A stretch of 64,000 nucleotides of DNA from the NCBI GenBank assembly GCA_011048995.1, contig DSCS01000025.1, positions 1 to 64,000 of the forward strand. The letters are read 5' to 3'. The notes under the pieces were generated by a model that had not been told where the DNA came from, did no database searches, and saw only the letters and a list, made by a program, of their open reading frames with translations. The translations under genes and the position numbers were made by a program. Below are positions 28,666 through 38,338 of the stretch, piece by piece. Position 1 is the first letter of the stretch. Every line of letters starts with the position of its first letter. The stretch is from Bacillota bacterium. Its GTDB lineage: Bacteria; Macinerneyibacteriota; Macinerneyibacteria; Macinerneyibacteriales; DSCS01.

Positions 28666-31600
28666 TCAATAGTAGAGGAAACGGACGAGGCTTTTCATCG
28701 CTTCATACCGCCAGTTCTCTGTAGAAATGGCTTCTATTCCAAAACCCAGGTAGAGCAGTTTCGTGTCCGTCTCATCAGGCTCCTGATCGATAATCTCAAA
28801 GTCCCATTCGTCAACAGCCCCCTTCCCTTTGTATACCCACACACCGGCGGTAAAGGCACTGTTGTCGGGATCATATCCGTAAACCAAAGCCTGCTTCCCG
28901 GCCATGAGATAACCGTCTGTGCCGTTAAAGTCATAACCGTGAATCGCCGGATTGGCCAAAATCCTCTTGCCGCCCAGCTTCTCATCAGCACTGAGGATAT
29001 CCAGTCCCAGACTCCAGCGTTGGGGCACAGGAGAGCCCTGATTGGCATATCCGTCATAATATTCTCCCTCTACAGGAGCAAGGAGATAACGGCGCAGGTA
29101 ATTACTTCCCACACTACGGGGGAGATCATTTTCGTCACTGTCCTTTTTCATCACACCCACCGTAGCTCCGAACACAGGATCCCCGATAATGGTCGTGGCG
29201 CCGGCAACCCAGAGTTCCGGATTCTGAAGGTTGGAAACCACATAGGGATGTGTGGAAAAATTGCTGTAATCCTGTTTCGTTGCCATACCCAACCCCAGCC
29301 AGCGGCGTATAAAGTACTGCTTCATATCACTTGTCAAGGGGCTGGTCGAATCAAAATTATCAAAGAAACGCTTTCCGATAAAGGCCACCCGCGGCACGTA
29401 TCCTTCCCGATAATGAGGGGAGACAACGGTTTTATCTCCGGTAGAGTGAAACATGTCCAGGTCCCCGTTGATCCCTTCCTGAACAGCCGCATAAAAGGTG
29501 CGGAAATCTTCATACGGCGCCGTCATCCAGGAGTGGAGAAGACGGATGAAGTCATCGGTAAATCCCGGAGGAGAGGCTGTGGACCCGGTGTAAAAGATGA
29601 TAAGATCGTAATCGTCAAAGTATCCGTCATCATCGTCATCAATATACCCCATAAGCGTGGAGGCCTCGGTGTTCTGAGCCACTTCGACAATGTTACAATC
29701 CAGGTCATTCCAATAGAGGGGTCCGTCAATGGCTGTATAAAAGGGGCGGACATTATCCAGGCTCCCTGATTCTTCTGTATCCATATCAAAGACCAAGACC
29801 CGCAGCCGCTCGACACGAACCGGGATATAATCGTTCTCTGCATCTCCCGGAGGAGTTTGCTGTTGTGCAGGCTGCCCGTCGGCATCCAGATAATAGTAGC
29901 TGTTTCCACCGGCGCCGTCTGTAACGGATATATAATAATAGAAGGTCCCGGGCTGGGATATATTTAAGTCATCCAATTCAAAACCGAAAGAATCAGCCAT
30001 AGGCTGCTCCAGGATCTCCCTGCTTTTGGTAAATTTTACAGTTGTATCTCCCACAGCTGTATAGTGCAGGGTAACACTGGCGATCCCGTTTGAATCACTG
30101 GCATGCCATCCGATATAGAAATTCCTGTTGGCCTGTGTATTCCCCCCGGAGACCCAGTAGGGATTATAAACATAAGGCGGCTCCAGGTTAGGGTGATTGG
30201 CCAACTGTTGCACGGTGACTTCATCAATAAAGGGGTCATTATTGCCGGCATTTGAATCATAGGTAAAGAGCCACTCCCGGCGGGAAATGTTCCCGGCCTT
30301 GTCAGAAGCTTCAATGCCCACAAGAACGATGTCCCCTTCCGCCAGAGTCACCCCCGGTGAAAATTGCAAAGTCACGTTGTTGATATTATGCTTGATGTAG
30401 GCCACTTGGGCTGAGACATCGGAAAAACCTGTTGTATTCGTCCAATCGATGGTCGTCGGATCCCCTGTTTCCAAAACACGGAAAAGAACACGGGGATGTC
30501 CTTCTAACGGGGCCACCAGAACACCGCTCTCTGTCTCTATCCCATTGATAATCGTGGAATCCACAATACGGGCAGCCACCTGAGGGGTCGGGCTTCCTGT
30601 CTGCGCTGTTCCGGCAGGATCATAAGGCAGAAGCGGATAAATACGCGGGGGTTTGATATCAGGCTCCGAAGTCACATAGACTTCCGTTTCCATGGCAGAA
30701 GCATTGCCGGCGCGGTCTTTGACCAGGACCCGGTAATAATGCCATCCTTCAGAGACCCCTTCCAGATTGATCCCCACATTCATGGAAGAAAAGATATCAG
30801 AACTCTCCTTTTCAATAAGCTGATGCCCCATTAATTTCCAGTGATATTTCAAGTCTCCTCCGACATCAAACTCTTCCTTTTCAAAAACATAGACTCTGTC
30901 CAGTCCGCTGGTCGGTATTAACTCTTCGCCGGGAGGATTGTCCTTAACCGTGACAGCCAGAGTCACCGTCGTGTGAGGCACAAAAGTCCCAGGAGCCGGA
31001 CTGATTTCTGTAATCTCCGGAGCGACTGTATCCACAATAAAATCATAAGTCCTTTTATCCAGTATCACACCTGTCTCCAGATTGGGATTTGTCCGGGCCT
31101 CTACTTCCACCGTATATTTCCCGTTGGCTGTGGTATCATGAATCACCCATCCGCCGGAATAATTGCCGATACTGCCTTCGCTCACGGCCCATCGGTAAAG
31201 CGTGTTATCGCTGTTAGCGGTAAAATGAGAGGAAATGTCCGTCACACTGCCGTCAGGAGCTGTTAAATTGACATGCAGGAGTTTGAACGGATCCGCTGAA
31301 TAGACGACTCCTTCATAATGACATTGGAAATTGTTCTGCTCAAAAGCCTCATCGATAATACCGTTATTATTGTTATCGATGCCGTCGGAATCGGCTTCCA
31401 GAATATCTCCCTCGGTATAATCCGTCAGCCCGTTTCCGTTGTTGTCAATGCCGTCCCTGTCAAAGGGCGAAAGATTCTTTAAATGATTCAGGCCGTTGAT
31501 GATATCGGCGTTCTTCCGCATATCAACAAAAAGGGCTACGGCGCCTGATGTCGAAACGACCATGTCGTCATCACTGATATCATTGAAATAGATATCAACG

Positions 31601-32148
31601 GTGGGTTTGTCACTTTTAACACCTTTATAGCCCACCGCTGATGCCCAGACATAATGAGATTCGGCAACATTGTCAAAATGTTCTGCCACAGAAACCGTTA
31701 TGCGCATAATGTTCTGATCACTGTTGCTGTGAACGAGCTCATTGGTGATCCCGTCTCCGTCGATATCAGCCGTATCCTCCTGCATAAAGTCCAGATCGAC
31801 CTTGATACGAAGCTTTGTTCCTTCGTCCGAGCGCAGATAATAGATCCCGCCCGGGGCTGTCTCCACATTGTAAAGGGCCTCATCGGCCATATAGGCCAGA
31901 TATTCGGGGTTTGTCTCTTCCAAATAAGTCTTTAACGAGACAAGGTTCTTTTTGTTTGAGCCTCTGTAATCCCAATTCTTCAATTCTGTGAGAATGCTTT
32001 GGGCCACGTTAAAGCGGTCGATGGTCAGCTTGACCTTGCGCTCTGTCTTTCCAACGACCATGATATAAGTCATGACAGCAATGAAAACAATAGTCATGAT
32101 GCTGAGGCCTAAAAGCAATTCTATAAATGTAAAGCCTTTCTTTTTCAT
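28666..32148 (-). CDS. Giant (1160 aa) type IV prepilin-like protein with D-rich loops and Ig-like segments
   Basis: MKKKGFTFIELLLGLSIMTIVFIAVM prepilin signal; DIDGDGITNE, DRDGIDNNGNGLTDYTEGD, DSDGIDNNNNGIIDE, DDDDDGYFDD; Ig-like VDTVAPEITEISPAPGTFVPHTTVTLAVTVKD. Confidence 0.85.
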   Translation of the reverse strand: MKKKGFTFIELLLGLSIMTIVFIAVMTYIMVVGKTERKVKLTIDRFNVAQSILTELKNWDYRGSNKKNLVSLKTYLEETNPEYLAYMADEALYNVETAPGGIYYLRSDEGTKLRIKVDLDFMQEDTADIDGDGITNELVHSNSDQNIMRITVSVAEHFDNVAESHYVWASAVGYKGVKSDKPTVDIYFNDISDDDMVVSTSGAVALFVDMRKNADIINGLNHLKNLSPFDRDGIDNNGNGLTDYTEGDILEADSDGIDNNNNGIIDEAFEQNNFQCHYEGVVYSADPFKLLHVNLTAPDGSVTDISSHFTANSDNTLYRWAVSEGSIGNYSGGWVIHDTTANGKYTVEVEARTNPNLETGVILDKRTYDFIVDTVAPEITEISPAPGTFVPHTTVTLAVTVKDNPPGEELIPTSGLDRVYVFEKEEFDVGGDLKYHWKLMGHQLIEKESSDIFSSMNVGINLEGVSEGWHYYRVLVKDRAGNASAMETEVYVTSEPDIKPPRIYPLLPYDPAGTAQTGSPTPQVAARIVDSTIINGIETESGVLVAPLEGHPRVLFRVLETGDPTTIDWTNTTGFSDVSAQVAYIKHNINNVTLQFSPGVTLAEGDIVLVGIEASDKAGNISRREWLFTYDSNAGNNDPFIDEVTVQQLANHPNLEPPYVYNPYWVSGGNTQANRNFYIGWHASDSNGIASVTLHYTAVGDTTVKFTKSREILEQPMADSFGFELDDLNISQPGTFYYYISVTDGAGGNSYYYLDADGQPAQQQTPPGDAENDYIPVRVERLRVLVFDMDTEESGSLDNVRPFYTAIDGPLYWNDLDCNIVEVAQNTEASTLMGYIDDDDDGYFDDYDLIIFYTGSTASPPGFTDDFIRLLHSWMTAPYEDFRTFYAAVQEGINGDLDMFHSTGDKTVVSPHYREGYVPRVAFIGKRFFDNFDSTSPLTSDMKQYFIRRWLGLGMATKQDYSNFSTHPYVVSNLQNPELWVAGATTIIGDPVFGATVGVMKKDSDENDLPRSVGSNYLRRYLLAPVEGEYYDGYANQGSPVPQRWSLGLDILSADEKLGGKRILANPAIHGYDFNGTDGYLMAGKQALVYGYDPDNSAFTAGVWVYKGKGAVDEWDFEIIDQEPDETDTKLLYLGFGIEAISTENWRYEAMKSLVRFLYY

Positions 32149-32159
32149 AAAACCTCCCC

Positions 32160-34238
32160 TTAATATTCCTGAATGCCTTCAGGATAGGTCGTCACCACGC
32201 GCCAGCTCCAAATCGGCTGCACTTCGATCTTCAGCGTAAACGGCGGCTCATAGGTGTAGAGATTCGGGTCATAATTATAACTTCTGAATTTAAATCCGTT
32301 CCATCGAGTCTGCTGGCCGGAATCCGTAGTCACCGCGTAGATCTGCTCGTCACAGGTCGCACTCCCATAAAGGAACCAAGTCCCTTTTTTGTAAACATAA
32401 TTAGTGGTGCGGGCGTAGGCATGCTCTGTCGATGAACGGGTCTCTCCATAAACCCTGTGCTTGGCATAAAAGACCCCCATGGTGAAGATATCCGGATAAT
32501 CGTCTCCGCCGATGGCCCCGCTCAGCACCCCGGTCCCTTCGCCGTCGACTCGGTCGGCAATATTATTTTTATTATAAATATCATAATAATTATCCTGTTT
32601 TTTATCCGTATAATTGAACATATTTCCCGGAATGACGATGTCATGTTTTACAAAGACACCCAGGATATTCGGCTTTCCCTGATCAGGCTCTGCTCCCGCT
32701 CCCGGGTAACCCTGTTTGACCCTCATATCACTGAAATCTTTATAGGTGTAAGTTACTTTTCCGCAAAACTCCTGATAGATAATATCCCCGGCGATAACGG
32801 CATCATAATCGCTGAAAATAGAAAGTTGGCCGTCCAAAACACCGGTCAGGCCCCGGATCCCTTTCGTCTTATAGATCCCGTAACTCAGATTCGTGTGGCT
32901 TTCGTTGGCCACGGTTCCGTTGTAATATCCTTTTGTGGAGGGATTGCCGTCCACATACATCAACGGGGACTCCAGATCGGCGATGTTCACGGTGTAGGTC
33001 CCGGAGCCGGATCCTGCCTGGTTTCCGTTGACGAAGAGTGTGCCGCTGTCCAGTGTAATGACAAGTTTGCCGTCTCCGTTGACATTCAACGCTCCCGGAT
33101 CCAGTTTGAGAAGTTTCACATCCCCGTTTTCCACAAGAACACCGTTATTTTTGGCTTCCCGCCTTACCCTTGAAAAGTGCTCATCCGTATTGGGGTTAAT
33201 GGGAGGGATGATGGCCGGGTTCCCATTTCCCTTAAAAGAGGCCCAGGCTTTTTTTGCATTATTGGCATGAAAACCCCAGGTCTTAATATAAAAATTGTCA
33301 TTCTGCAGTTTCACAGTATCGTCTTTATGAGCTTCCAGAAAAGCTTTTTGGGTGGCGATCCCCCCGCCCCCCAAGGGACTGCCCTGTATTTTAAAGCCTT
33401 CTCCCTGATCGCTGACACTGAACTGGTCATAGATCTTAGCCAGGGATTCTTCTGTTTGCTGGGCAGTAAAAATAAAATCAATATAATCGTAAGCATGAAG
33501 CTTTCCAAAGACATTGTACCCTTTTCCCACATTAATATGGCCTTTAAAGGCCCCGATGGCAAATTCGCTCACCGACAAGGAGTCCGTCCCCCGGGCGACA
33601 GCCCGGATATAGGTCACTTTGGGAGGATAATCATCTTCGATGATGTAATTGGCCCCTTCCATGCGGAGCTTCACACCCCGGAGATCGGTGCCCTTACAGA
33701 AAATATCATAGACATAGGTGTACTGGCTGACGGAATCATCCTTATCCGAGATCCGGAGCCATCCCTCGATGCGCCCCGAAGGCTTCATCCCTGATGAGGC
33801 CACGGCATAGTAATCTTCTCTTATCTCCCCGTCAGGCCAGATCAAATGATCCACCACTTTGATCCACCAGGTATTCCCGACATCGTCAACCGGAACAGCC
33901 GTGTAGACATAACCGCCTTCTGTGTTGCTGTCCGGATTGACACTTCCTGTCAACATGACATCATTAGTGGAATGTGCGGCCGTCTCATAATCGTAGTATT
34001 CATCCACCGGATTATGAGTCGCTTCATAAAGCCACCTTTTATACCCCTTCTGAATATGCCATTTGATCTCATCCAGTGCCATATTCGCATAATGAAGAGA
34101 ATACTCCTTCTGCTTACTGGACCGTGTCGTTGAAACGTAAGATGAGATAAGCATAGAGAGCGCGGCGATCATAACAGCTGAAATCGCCACCATCCCCAAA
34201 GCCATGAGAAAGGCTATGCCTCGTCTATTGATAGCCAT
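32160..34238 (-). CDS. PilX/GspK-like large prepilin-like protein
   Basis: MAINRRGIAFLMALGMVAISAVMIAALSMLISSYVSTTRSSKQKEYSLHYANMALDEI; no Glu at +5; first gene of the prepilin operon. Confidence 0.7.
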   Translation of the reverse strand: MAINRRGIAFLMALGMVAISAVMIAALSMLISSYVSTTRSSKQKEYSLHYANMALDEIKWHIQKGYKRWLYEATHNPVDEYYDYETAAHSTNDVMLTGSVNPDSNTEGGYVYTAVPVDDVGNTWWIKVVDHLIWPDGEIREDYYAVASSGMKPSGRIEGWLRISDKDDSVSQYTYVYDIFCKGTDLRGVKLRMEGANYIIEDDYPPKVTYIRAVARGTDSLSVSEFAIGAFKGHINVGKGYNVFGKLHAYDYIDFIFTAQQTEESLAKIYDQFSVSDQGEGFKIQGSPLGGGGIATQKAFLEAHKDDTVKLQNDNFYIKTWGFHANNAKKAWASFKGNGNPAIIPPINPNTDEHFSRVRREAKNNGVLVENGDVKLLKLDPGALNVNGDGKLVITLDSGTLFVNGNQAGSGSGTYTVNIADLESPLMYVDGNPSTKGYYNGTVANESHTNLSYGIYKTKGIRGLTGVLDGQLSIFSDYDAVIAGDIIYQEFCGKVTYTYKDFSDMRVKQGYPGAGAEPDQGKPNILGVFVKHDIVIPGNMFNYTDKKQDNYYDIYNKNNIADRVDGEGTGVLSGAIGGDDYPDIFTMGVFYAKHRVYGETRSSTEHAYARTTNYVYKKGTWFLYGSATCDEQIYAVTTDSGQQTRWNGFKFRSYNYDPNLYTYEPPFTLKIEVQPIWSWRVVTTYPEGIQEY

Positions 34239-34281
34239 AAAAGACCTCCTTTTTTCCTGTCAAATACTTTCTATGTTATAG

Positions 34282-34298
34282 AGCATTATCCGTGCCAA
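34282..34298 (-). promoter_or_regulatory. Sigma-54 (-24/-12) promoter of prepilin operon
   Basis: Minus strand TTGGCACGGATAATGCT versus YTGGCACGRNNNTTGCW: one mismatch, correct GG-GC spacing; about 44 nt from the start codon. Confidence 0.78.
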
Positions 34299-34385
34299 AA
34301 CAAAGATCCGCTTGCCGTTTCTTTAACTGCCCTGTTGACAACCAGTTAGACGACCTTGCTTAACACCACTTCGTCTTGCTCAAAA

Positions 34386-34412
34386 AAAAGTGCCCGATTT
34401 ATGGGCACTTTT
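34386..34412 (-). terminator. Rho-independent terminator downstream of AAA+ gene
   Basis: Minus aaaagtgccc-ataaatc-gggcacttttttttg; 9+ bp stem followed by T-run. Confidence 0.75.
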
Positions 34413-34513
34413 CATTCATCCGTCTTATCTTTTACAGGATTTCAAAGAGGGCGTGAATAAAAAAATGATGGTGCAGTGCTTCTCCAAGTCAGGACACGGC
34501 CCGGATCCGCCCT

Positions 34514-35581
34514 TCAGGCTTTTCGCCGACGGTCTTCTCCCCCGATCCGGACTCCTCTGGCCATTTCATGCAGGCGCGACAAGATCCGCTCATCCAGTTT
34601 ATTGACCAATTCCTGGGGGGAAAGGTCGGAGATAAAGATCGTAGGCAATTTTTCCTGATATCTGTTATTGATGAGCGTGAAGACCTTGTCTCGTCCCCAT
34701 TCATCCAATGTCTCAATGCCCAGATCATCAATAACCAGAAACTCGCATTCCGCCATCTCCCTCAGGCGTTCCTCCCTGAAAGAAGACTTCAGTTCCGTAA
34801 GGAATTGAGGCAAGCTGATATAGCGTTTCCGAAGTAATTCAAAACGAAGATAAAGAGGCTTTCGTATGAGCTCCATCAATACGGCCATCCCTAAATGTGT
34901 TTTCCCGGTTCCCACCGGGCCGATGAGAAGAAGGCTTTCTCCCGATTGGAGAACTGTTTCAAAAGCTGAAACATACTTTTTCATGGCTTTCATGGCGGCC
35001 TTGTTGCTTTCCTCGATAATAAACTCATCAAACCCTTTGTTTCTAAACCTGCGGTTGATCCCCGCTTCTTCCATAACACGACTGTAGAGATGGGGACACA
35101 AAGCTAAAAATTCCCGGTTCTCATTGTATCCTTCGACGACAACAACACGCCCGGTCCTTTTGCAGAGGTAACAACTCTCCTCCCCTTTGACCTGAACGGG
35201 TTTTAAGCCGTATTTTTCTCTGGCGACTTTATTGACGCCTTCATAAAACGAACGCAGCCCTTTCACAAATTCTTCCGTCGTTTCCGGTGCATTTTTCAAA
35301 AGATACCGCAGGGGTTCAGCATTGAGGAAAAACTGTTTGTTGAAAAGGGCATCGACCTGAGTCTTCTGTCCGGTCTCTGTGACGAGACGCTGATGAACAG
35401 CAGCCAAAAGTTTTTCACGGTATTGATTATAGGCTGCCGCCGGCCTCCGATTTTTTTCATGCGTATGACTCAACAGGGGGTTATATCCGAAATCTTCAAT
35501 TCTCTTACCGGTGGTCAGATAATTATAGTACTCTCTGAGGGATCGAAACGCATTGATTCTTTTCGTTTTATCCTCGAGCAT
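34514..35581 (-). CDS. DnaI/DnaC-like AAA+ helicase-loader family ATPase
   Basis: LLLIGPVGTGKTHLGMAVLMELIRK, EFLVIDDLGIETLDEWGRDKVFTLINNRYQEKLPTIFISD; Cys/His cluster CYLCKRTG...LCPH. Confidence 0.8.
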   Translation of the reverse strand: MLEDKTKRINAFRSLREYYNYLTTGKRIEDFGYNPLLSHTHEKNRRPAAAYNQYREKLLAAVHQRLVTETGQKTQVDALFNKQFFLNAEPLRYLLKNAPETTEEFVKGLRSFYEGVNKVAREKYGLKPVQVKGEESCYLCKRTGRVVVVEGYNENREFLALCPHLYSRVMEEAGINRRFRNKGFDEFIIEESNKAAMKAMKKYVSAFETVLQSGESLLLIGPVGTGKTHLGMAVLMELIRKPLYLRFELLRKRYISLPQFLTELKSSFREERLREMAECEFLVIDDLGIETLDEWGRDKVFTLINNRYQEKLPTIFISDLSPQELVNKLDERILSRLHEMARGVRIGGEDRRRKA

Positions 35582-35643
35582 AAAACCTCCCCGTTATGCT
35601 GAAAGCCTATCAAACAAAGGGCTGAGCGTCAAGAAAAAAGACC

Positions 35644-36309
35644 TTAAGAGCCCGCCCGCCCCTCTTCTCCGATAAGGGGAACGAAAAGGCACCCTTCACA
35701 TTCCTTGATGAGAAATTTCCCCTCTTTTTTACGGGCCTGCAACAGATTCTGTCCATAAGAAGGACCTACAGGCATGACCAAAAGGCCGTTTTCGGCTAAT
35801 TGGGCCTGTAAAGAGGGAGGTACGGAAGAAGCTGCAGCCGAAACAATAATACGGTCATAGGGGGCTTTGGGCGGATAACCCAGAGAACCGTCTCCGGTAT
35901 AGAGAAAGGGTTTCAGACAACCGATACTGTCCAAAGTCTGACGGGCTTTCAAAACAAACTCCCCGATACGGTCGATGGAATAGAGGACAGCGCAGCAGCG
36001 GGACAAAAGGGCTGTCTGATACCCCGAGCCTGTTCCGATTTCCAACACTCGCTCTTTTCCTGAGAGCTCTAACATCTCCATCATACGGGCCACGATATAA
36101 GGCTGGGATACCGTTTGCCCCCGGCCTATGGGAAGCGGCGTATCCTTATAAGCGCTGTTTTTCAAATATGCGGGCACAAAATACTCTCGGGGGACAGCAC
36201 GGAAGGCTTCCAGAACAAGAGGATCGGAAATCCCCCGTCTTTCCAGCTGCTCTTCTACCATACGTATGCGAAGCCGCTCAAACTCTTTTAGTTGCCTCTT
36301 GCTGATCAT
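35644..36309 (-). CDS. pcm: Protein-L-isoaspartate O-methyltransferase
   Basis: PIGRGQTVSQPYIVARMMEMLELSGKERVLEIGTGSGYQTALLS. Confidence 0.95.
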   Translation of the reverse strand: MISKRQLKEFERLRIRMVEEQLERRGISDPLVLEAFRAVPREYFVPAYLKNSAYKDTPLPIGRGQTVSQPYIVARMMEMLELSGKERVLEIGTGSGYQTALLSRCCAVLYSIDRIGEFVLKARQTLDSIGCLKPFLYTGDGSLGYPPKAPYDRIIVSAAASSVPPSLQAQLAENGLLVMPVGPSYGQNLLQARKKEGKFLIKECEGCLFVPLIGEEGRAGS

Positions 36310-36434
36310 TCATTTCCTTTTCGGGAAGCCCCCTGTTGTGTCTTTCATCTTGAATCTCCGTCTCCCTATGATACCATAGTTCATAGAAAGAGAAAAGGAC
36401 CTTTCTTTTGTCACCTAACCTGCCAGGAGGATCT

Positions 36435-37637
36435 ATGGGCTCCAAAACTCCCCGAGGCGAGCGCTTGAGCATCGCCCTCATCGGCCGCCGGAATGTAGGC
36501 AAGTCATCCCTTATTAACGCCTTGACAGGGCAAGAGATCGCGATTGTCGATGATCATCCCGGCACGACCACTGACCCTGTGGCAAAACCCTTCGAACTTC
36601 TCCCCTTTGGGCCTGTGACCTTCTACGACACGGCAGGCATCGATGATATCGGAGGGGTCGGGGAAAAAAGGGTCCGCGCCTCTCTCAAGATCCTTTGGAG
36701 AAGCGACATCGCCCTTTTAGTCACGGACAGCAAGGGATTAGGCCCTGATGAAAAGAACATCATCGGTCAATTAGAAAAAACAGGGATCCCTTTTCTGATC
36801 CTTTTTAATAAAAGCGATTCAGGGTCACCGCCCTCCGCTTCTCCGGAACTTTGCCGGAAAAAAAAATATCCTTTTGTTTTTCTCTCCACAAAAAACGGAG
36901 ACGGCATAAAAGAAGCCCGGGAGAAAGTCATTACCCTGGCCTCTTCCTTGGCTGCTGAAGAGCGGCCGCTTATCCGTGATATCCTCCGGCCCGGGGAGAC
37001 AGTCCTTCTCATCACTCCCATCGACCCGGGAGCCCCCAAGGGGCGGCTGATCCTTCCCCAGGTCCAGGTACTCCGTGATATCCTGGATGGGGATGCTCTG
37101 GCGTTTACGGCGAAGGAAACTGATATCAATCGGGCCTTAAACACCCTTAAAGAACCCCCTTCCCTTGTGATCACCGATTCTCAGGTCATCGGGCTGGTTG
37201 ACAAACATGTTCCGGAATCTATTCCCCTGACGACTTTTTCCACGGCTTTCGCCCGTTATAAGGGAGAATTAGCCGTTTTGACCGAAGGCGCCCGCCTTTT
37301 GGATACCCTCAAAGACGGGGACTCTCTTCTCATTGCCGAAGCCTGCTCCCATCATGTCCAATGCGATGATATCGGACGGGTCAAAATCCCGCGCTGGCTT
37401 AAGGACTATACGGGAAAAGAGCTGAACCTTACAATAGCAGCGGGACATGATTTTCCCGATGATTTAGAGAAGTTTTCATTGGTCATCCATTGCGGCGGCT
37501 GTATGCTGACAGCTACAGAGATGAAACGACGTATGCGCCAATGTCTGGCCCGCGGAGTCCCTGTAACGAATTACGGGGTGGCCATCTCCAAAATGCATGG
37601 TGTATTAGACCGTATCGTCCGTCCCTTCGGCCTTTAA
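36435..37637 (+). CDS. hydF: [FeFe]-hydrogenase H-cluster maturation GTPase HydF
   Basis: IALIGRRNVGKSSLINALTGQEIAIVDDHPGTTTDPV; EACSHHVQCDDIGRVKIPRWL; HCGGCMLT; aggagg SD. Confidence 0.93.
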   Translation: MGSKTPRGERLSIALIGRRNVGKSSLINALTGQEIAIVDDHPGTTTDPVAKPFELLPFGPVTFYDTAGIDDIGGVGEKRVRASLKILWRSDIALLVTDSKGLGPDEKNIIGQLEKTGIPFLILFNKSDSGSPPSASPELCRKKKYPFVFLSTKNGDGIKEAREKVITLASSLAAEERPLIRDILRPGETVLLITPIDPGAPKGRLILPQVQVLRDILDGDALAFTAKETDINRALNTLKEPPSLVITDSQVIGLVDKHVPESIPLTTFSTAFARYKGELAVLTEGARLLDTLKDGDSLLIAEACSHHVQCDDIGRVKIPRWLKDYTGKELNLTIAAGHDFPDDLEKFSLVIHCGGCMLTATEMKRRMRQCLARGVPVTNYGVAISKMHGVLDRIVRPFGL

Positions 37638-38296
37638 AGGCCTTTGAACAATGCCCTGAAGCAGAGACAGATAAAAGACCGGGTATCTCTTATACCCTTT
37701 ATGGCGCTGACACTTCCGTTATAAACAGTTGAGATCGGAATAAAATGCGGGGCAAACCCCTTCCTGACAGCCCGTATGATATATTCGCTTTCCATATCAA
37801 ATCCCGGAGCGGTCGTTTCAACGACTTCCAAAACTTCCCGGCGAAGAGCCCGATAGCCGCATTGGGCATCCTCTATGGAAACCCTCAGAAGCCAGGAAAG
37901 GATCCGGGAAGTCATCCGGTTGGAGAAACGGCGCAAAAGGGGCATAGAAGGATTTTCAAAGTCCCGCTTTCCGATGACAAAAGGATGTTTTCTTAAAGCC
38001 TCTGTGAAAGAAGGGAAAAAGCGTGGCTCATGCTGTCCGTCACTGTCCATGGTGATCACGGCTTCATAACCCTGCTCCAGGGCATAGGAAAAACCGGTGC
38101 GAAGGGCGGCCCCTTTGCCTTTGTTGGCTCCATGATGAAGAAGAGCTGCCGAAGGATGAAAAGCCGCCCAATCGGGGATGAAGTCTGAGCCGTCGTTGAC
38201 GATACAAATATCAGCCGGAATTTCTTTCAGTGATTGGATAAGAGGTAAAAGGGCCTCCCAACTGTTGAAGACAGGGATGACAATCAAAAGATTCAT
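37634..38296 (-). CDS. Family 2 glycosyltransferase
   Basis: [65 protein letters not shown]. Upstream ORF extension is tRNA sequence. Confidence 0.92.
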   Translation of the reverse strand: MNLLIVIPVFNSWEALLPLIQSLKEIPADICIVNDGSDFIPDWAAFHPSAALLHHGANKGKGAALRTGFSYALEQGYEAVITMDSDGQHEPRFFPSFTEALRKHPFVIGKRDFENPSMPLLRRFSNRMTSRILSWLLRVSIEDAQCGYRALRREVLEVVETTAPGFDMESEYIIRAVRKGFAPHFIPISTVYNGSVSAIKGIRDTRSFICLCFRALFKGL

Positions 38297-38302
38297 AGGA
38301 TT

Positions 38303-38308
38303 ATTATA
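38303..38308 (-). promoter_or_regulatory. TATAAT box 6 nt before glycosyltransferase ATG (leaderless)
   Basis: Minus TATAAT-aatcct-ATG; no SD; -35 weak. Confidence 0.55.
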
Positions 38309-38338
38309 GAGGGACCCGGCAAAAGGGAAAGAAAAAAA

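Noticed and set aside
28597-29769. 390-aa plus-strand ORF
   Set aside because: Antisense to the giant prepilin; no recognisable domain.
34514-35581. IS21 IstB helper ATPase
   Set aside because: No IstA transposase, terminal inverted repeats or target duplication seen; the Cys/His N-terminal region fits a helicase loader better.
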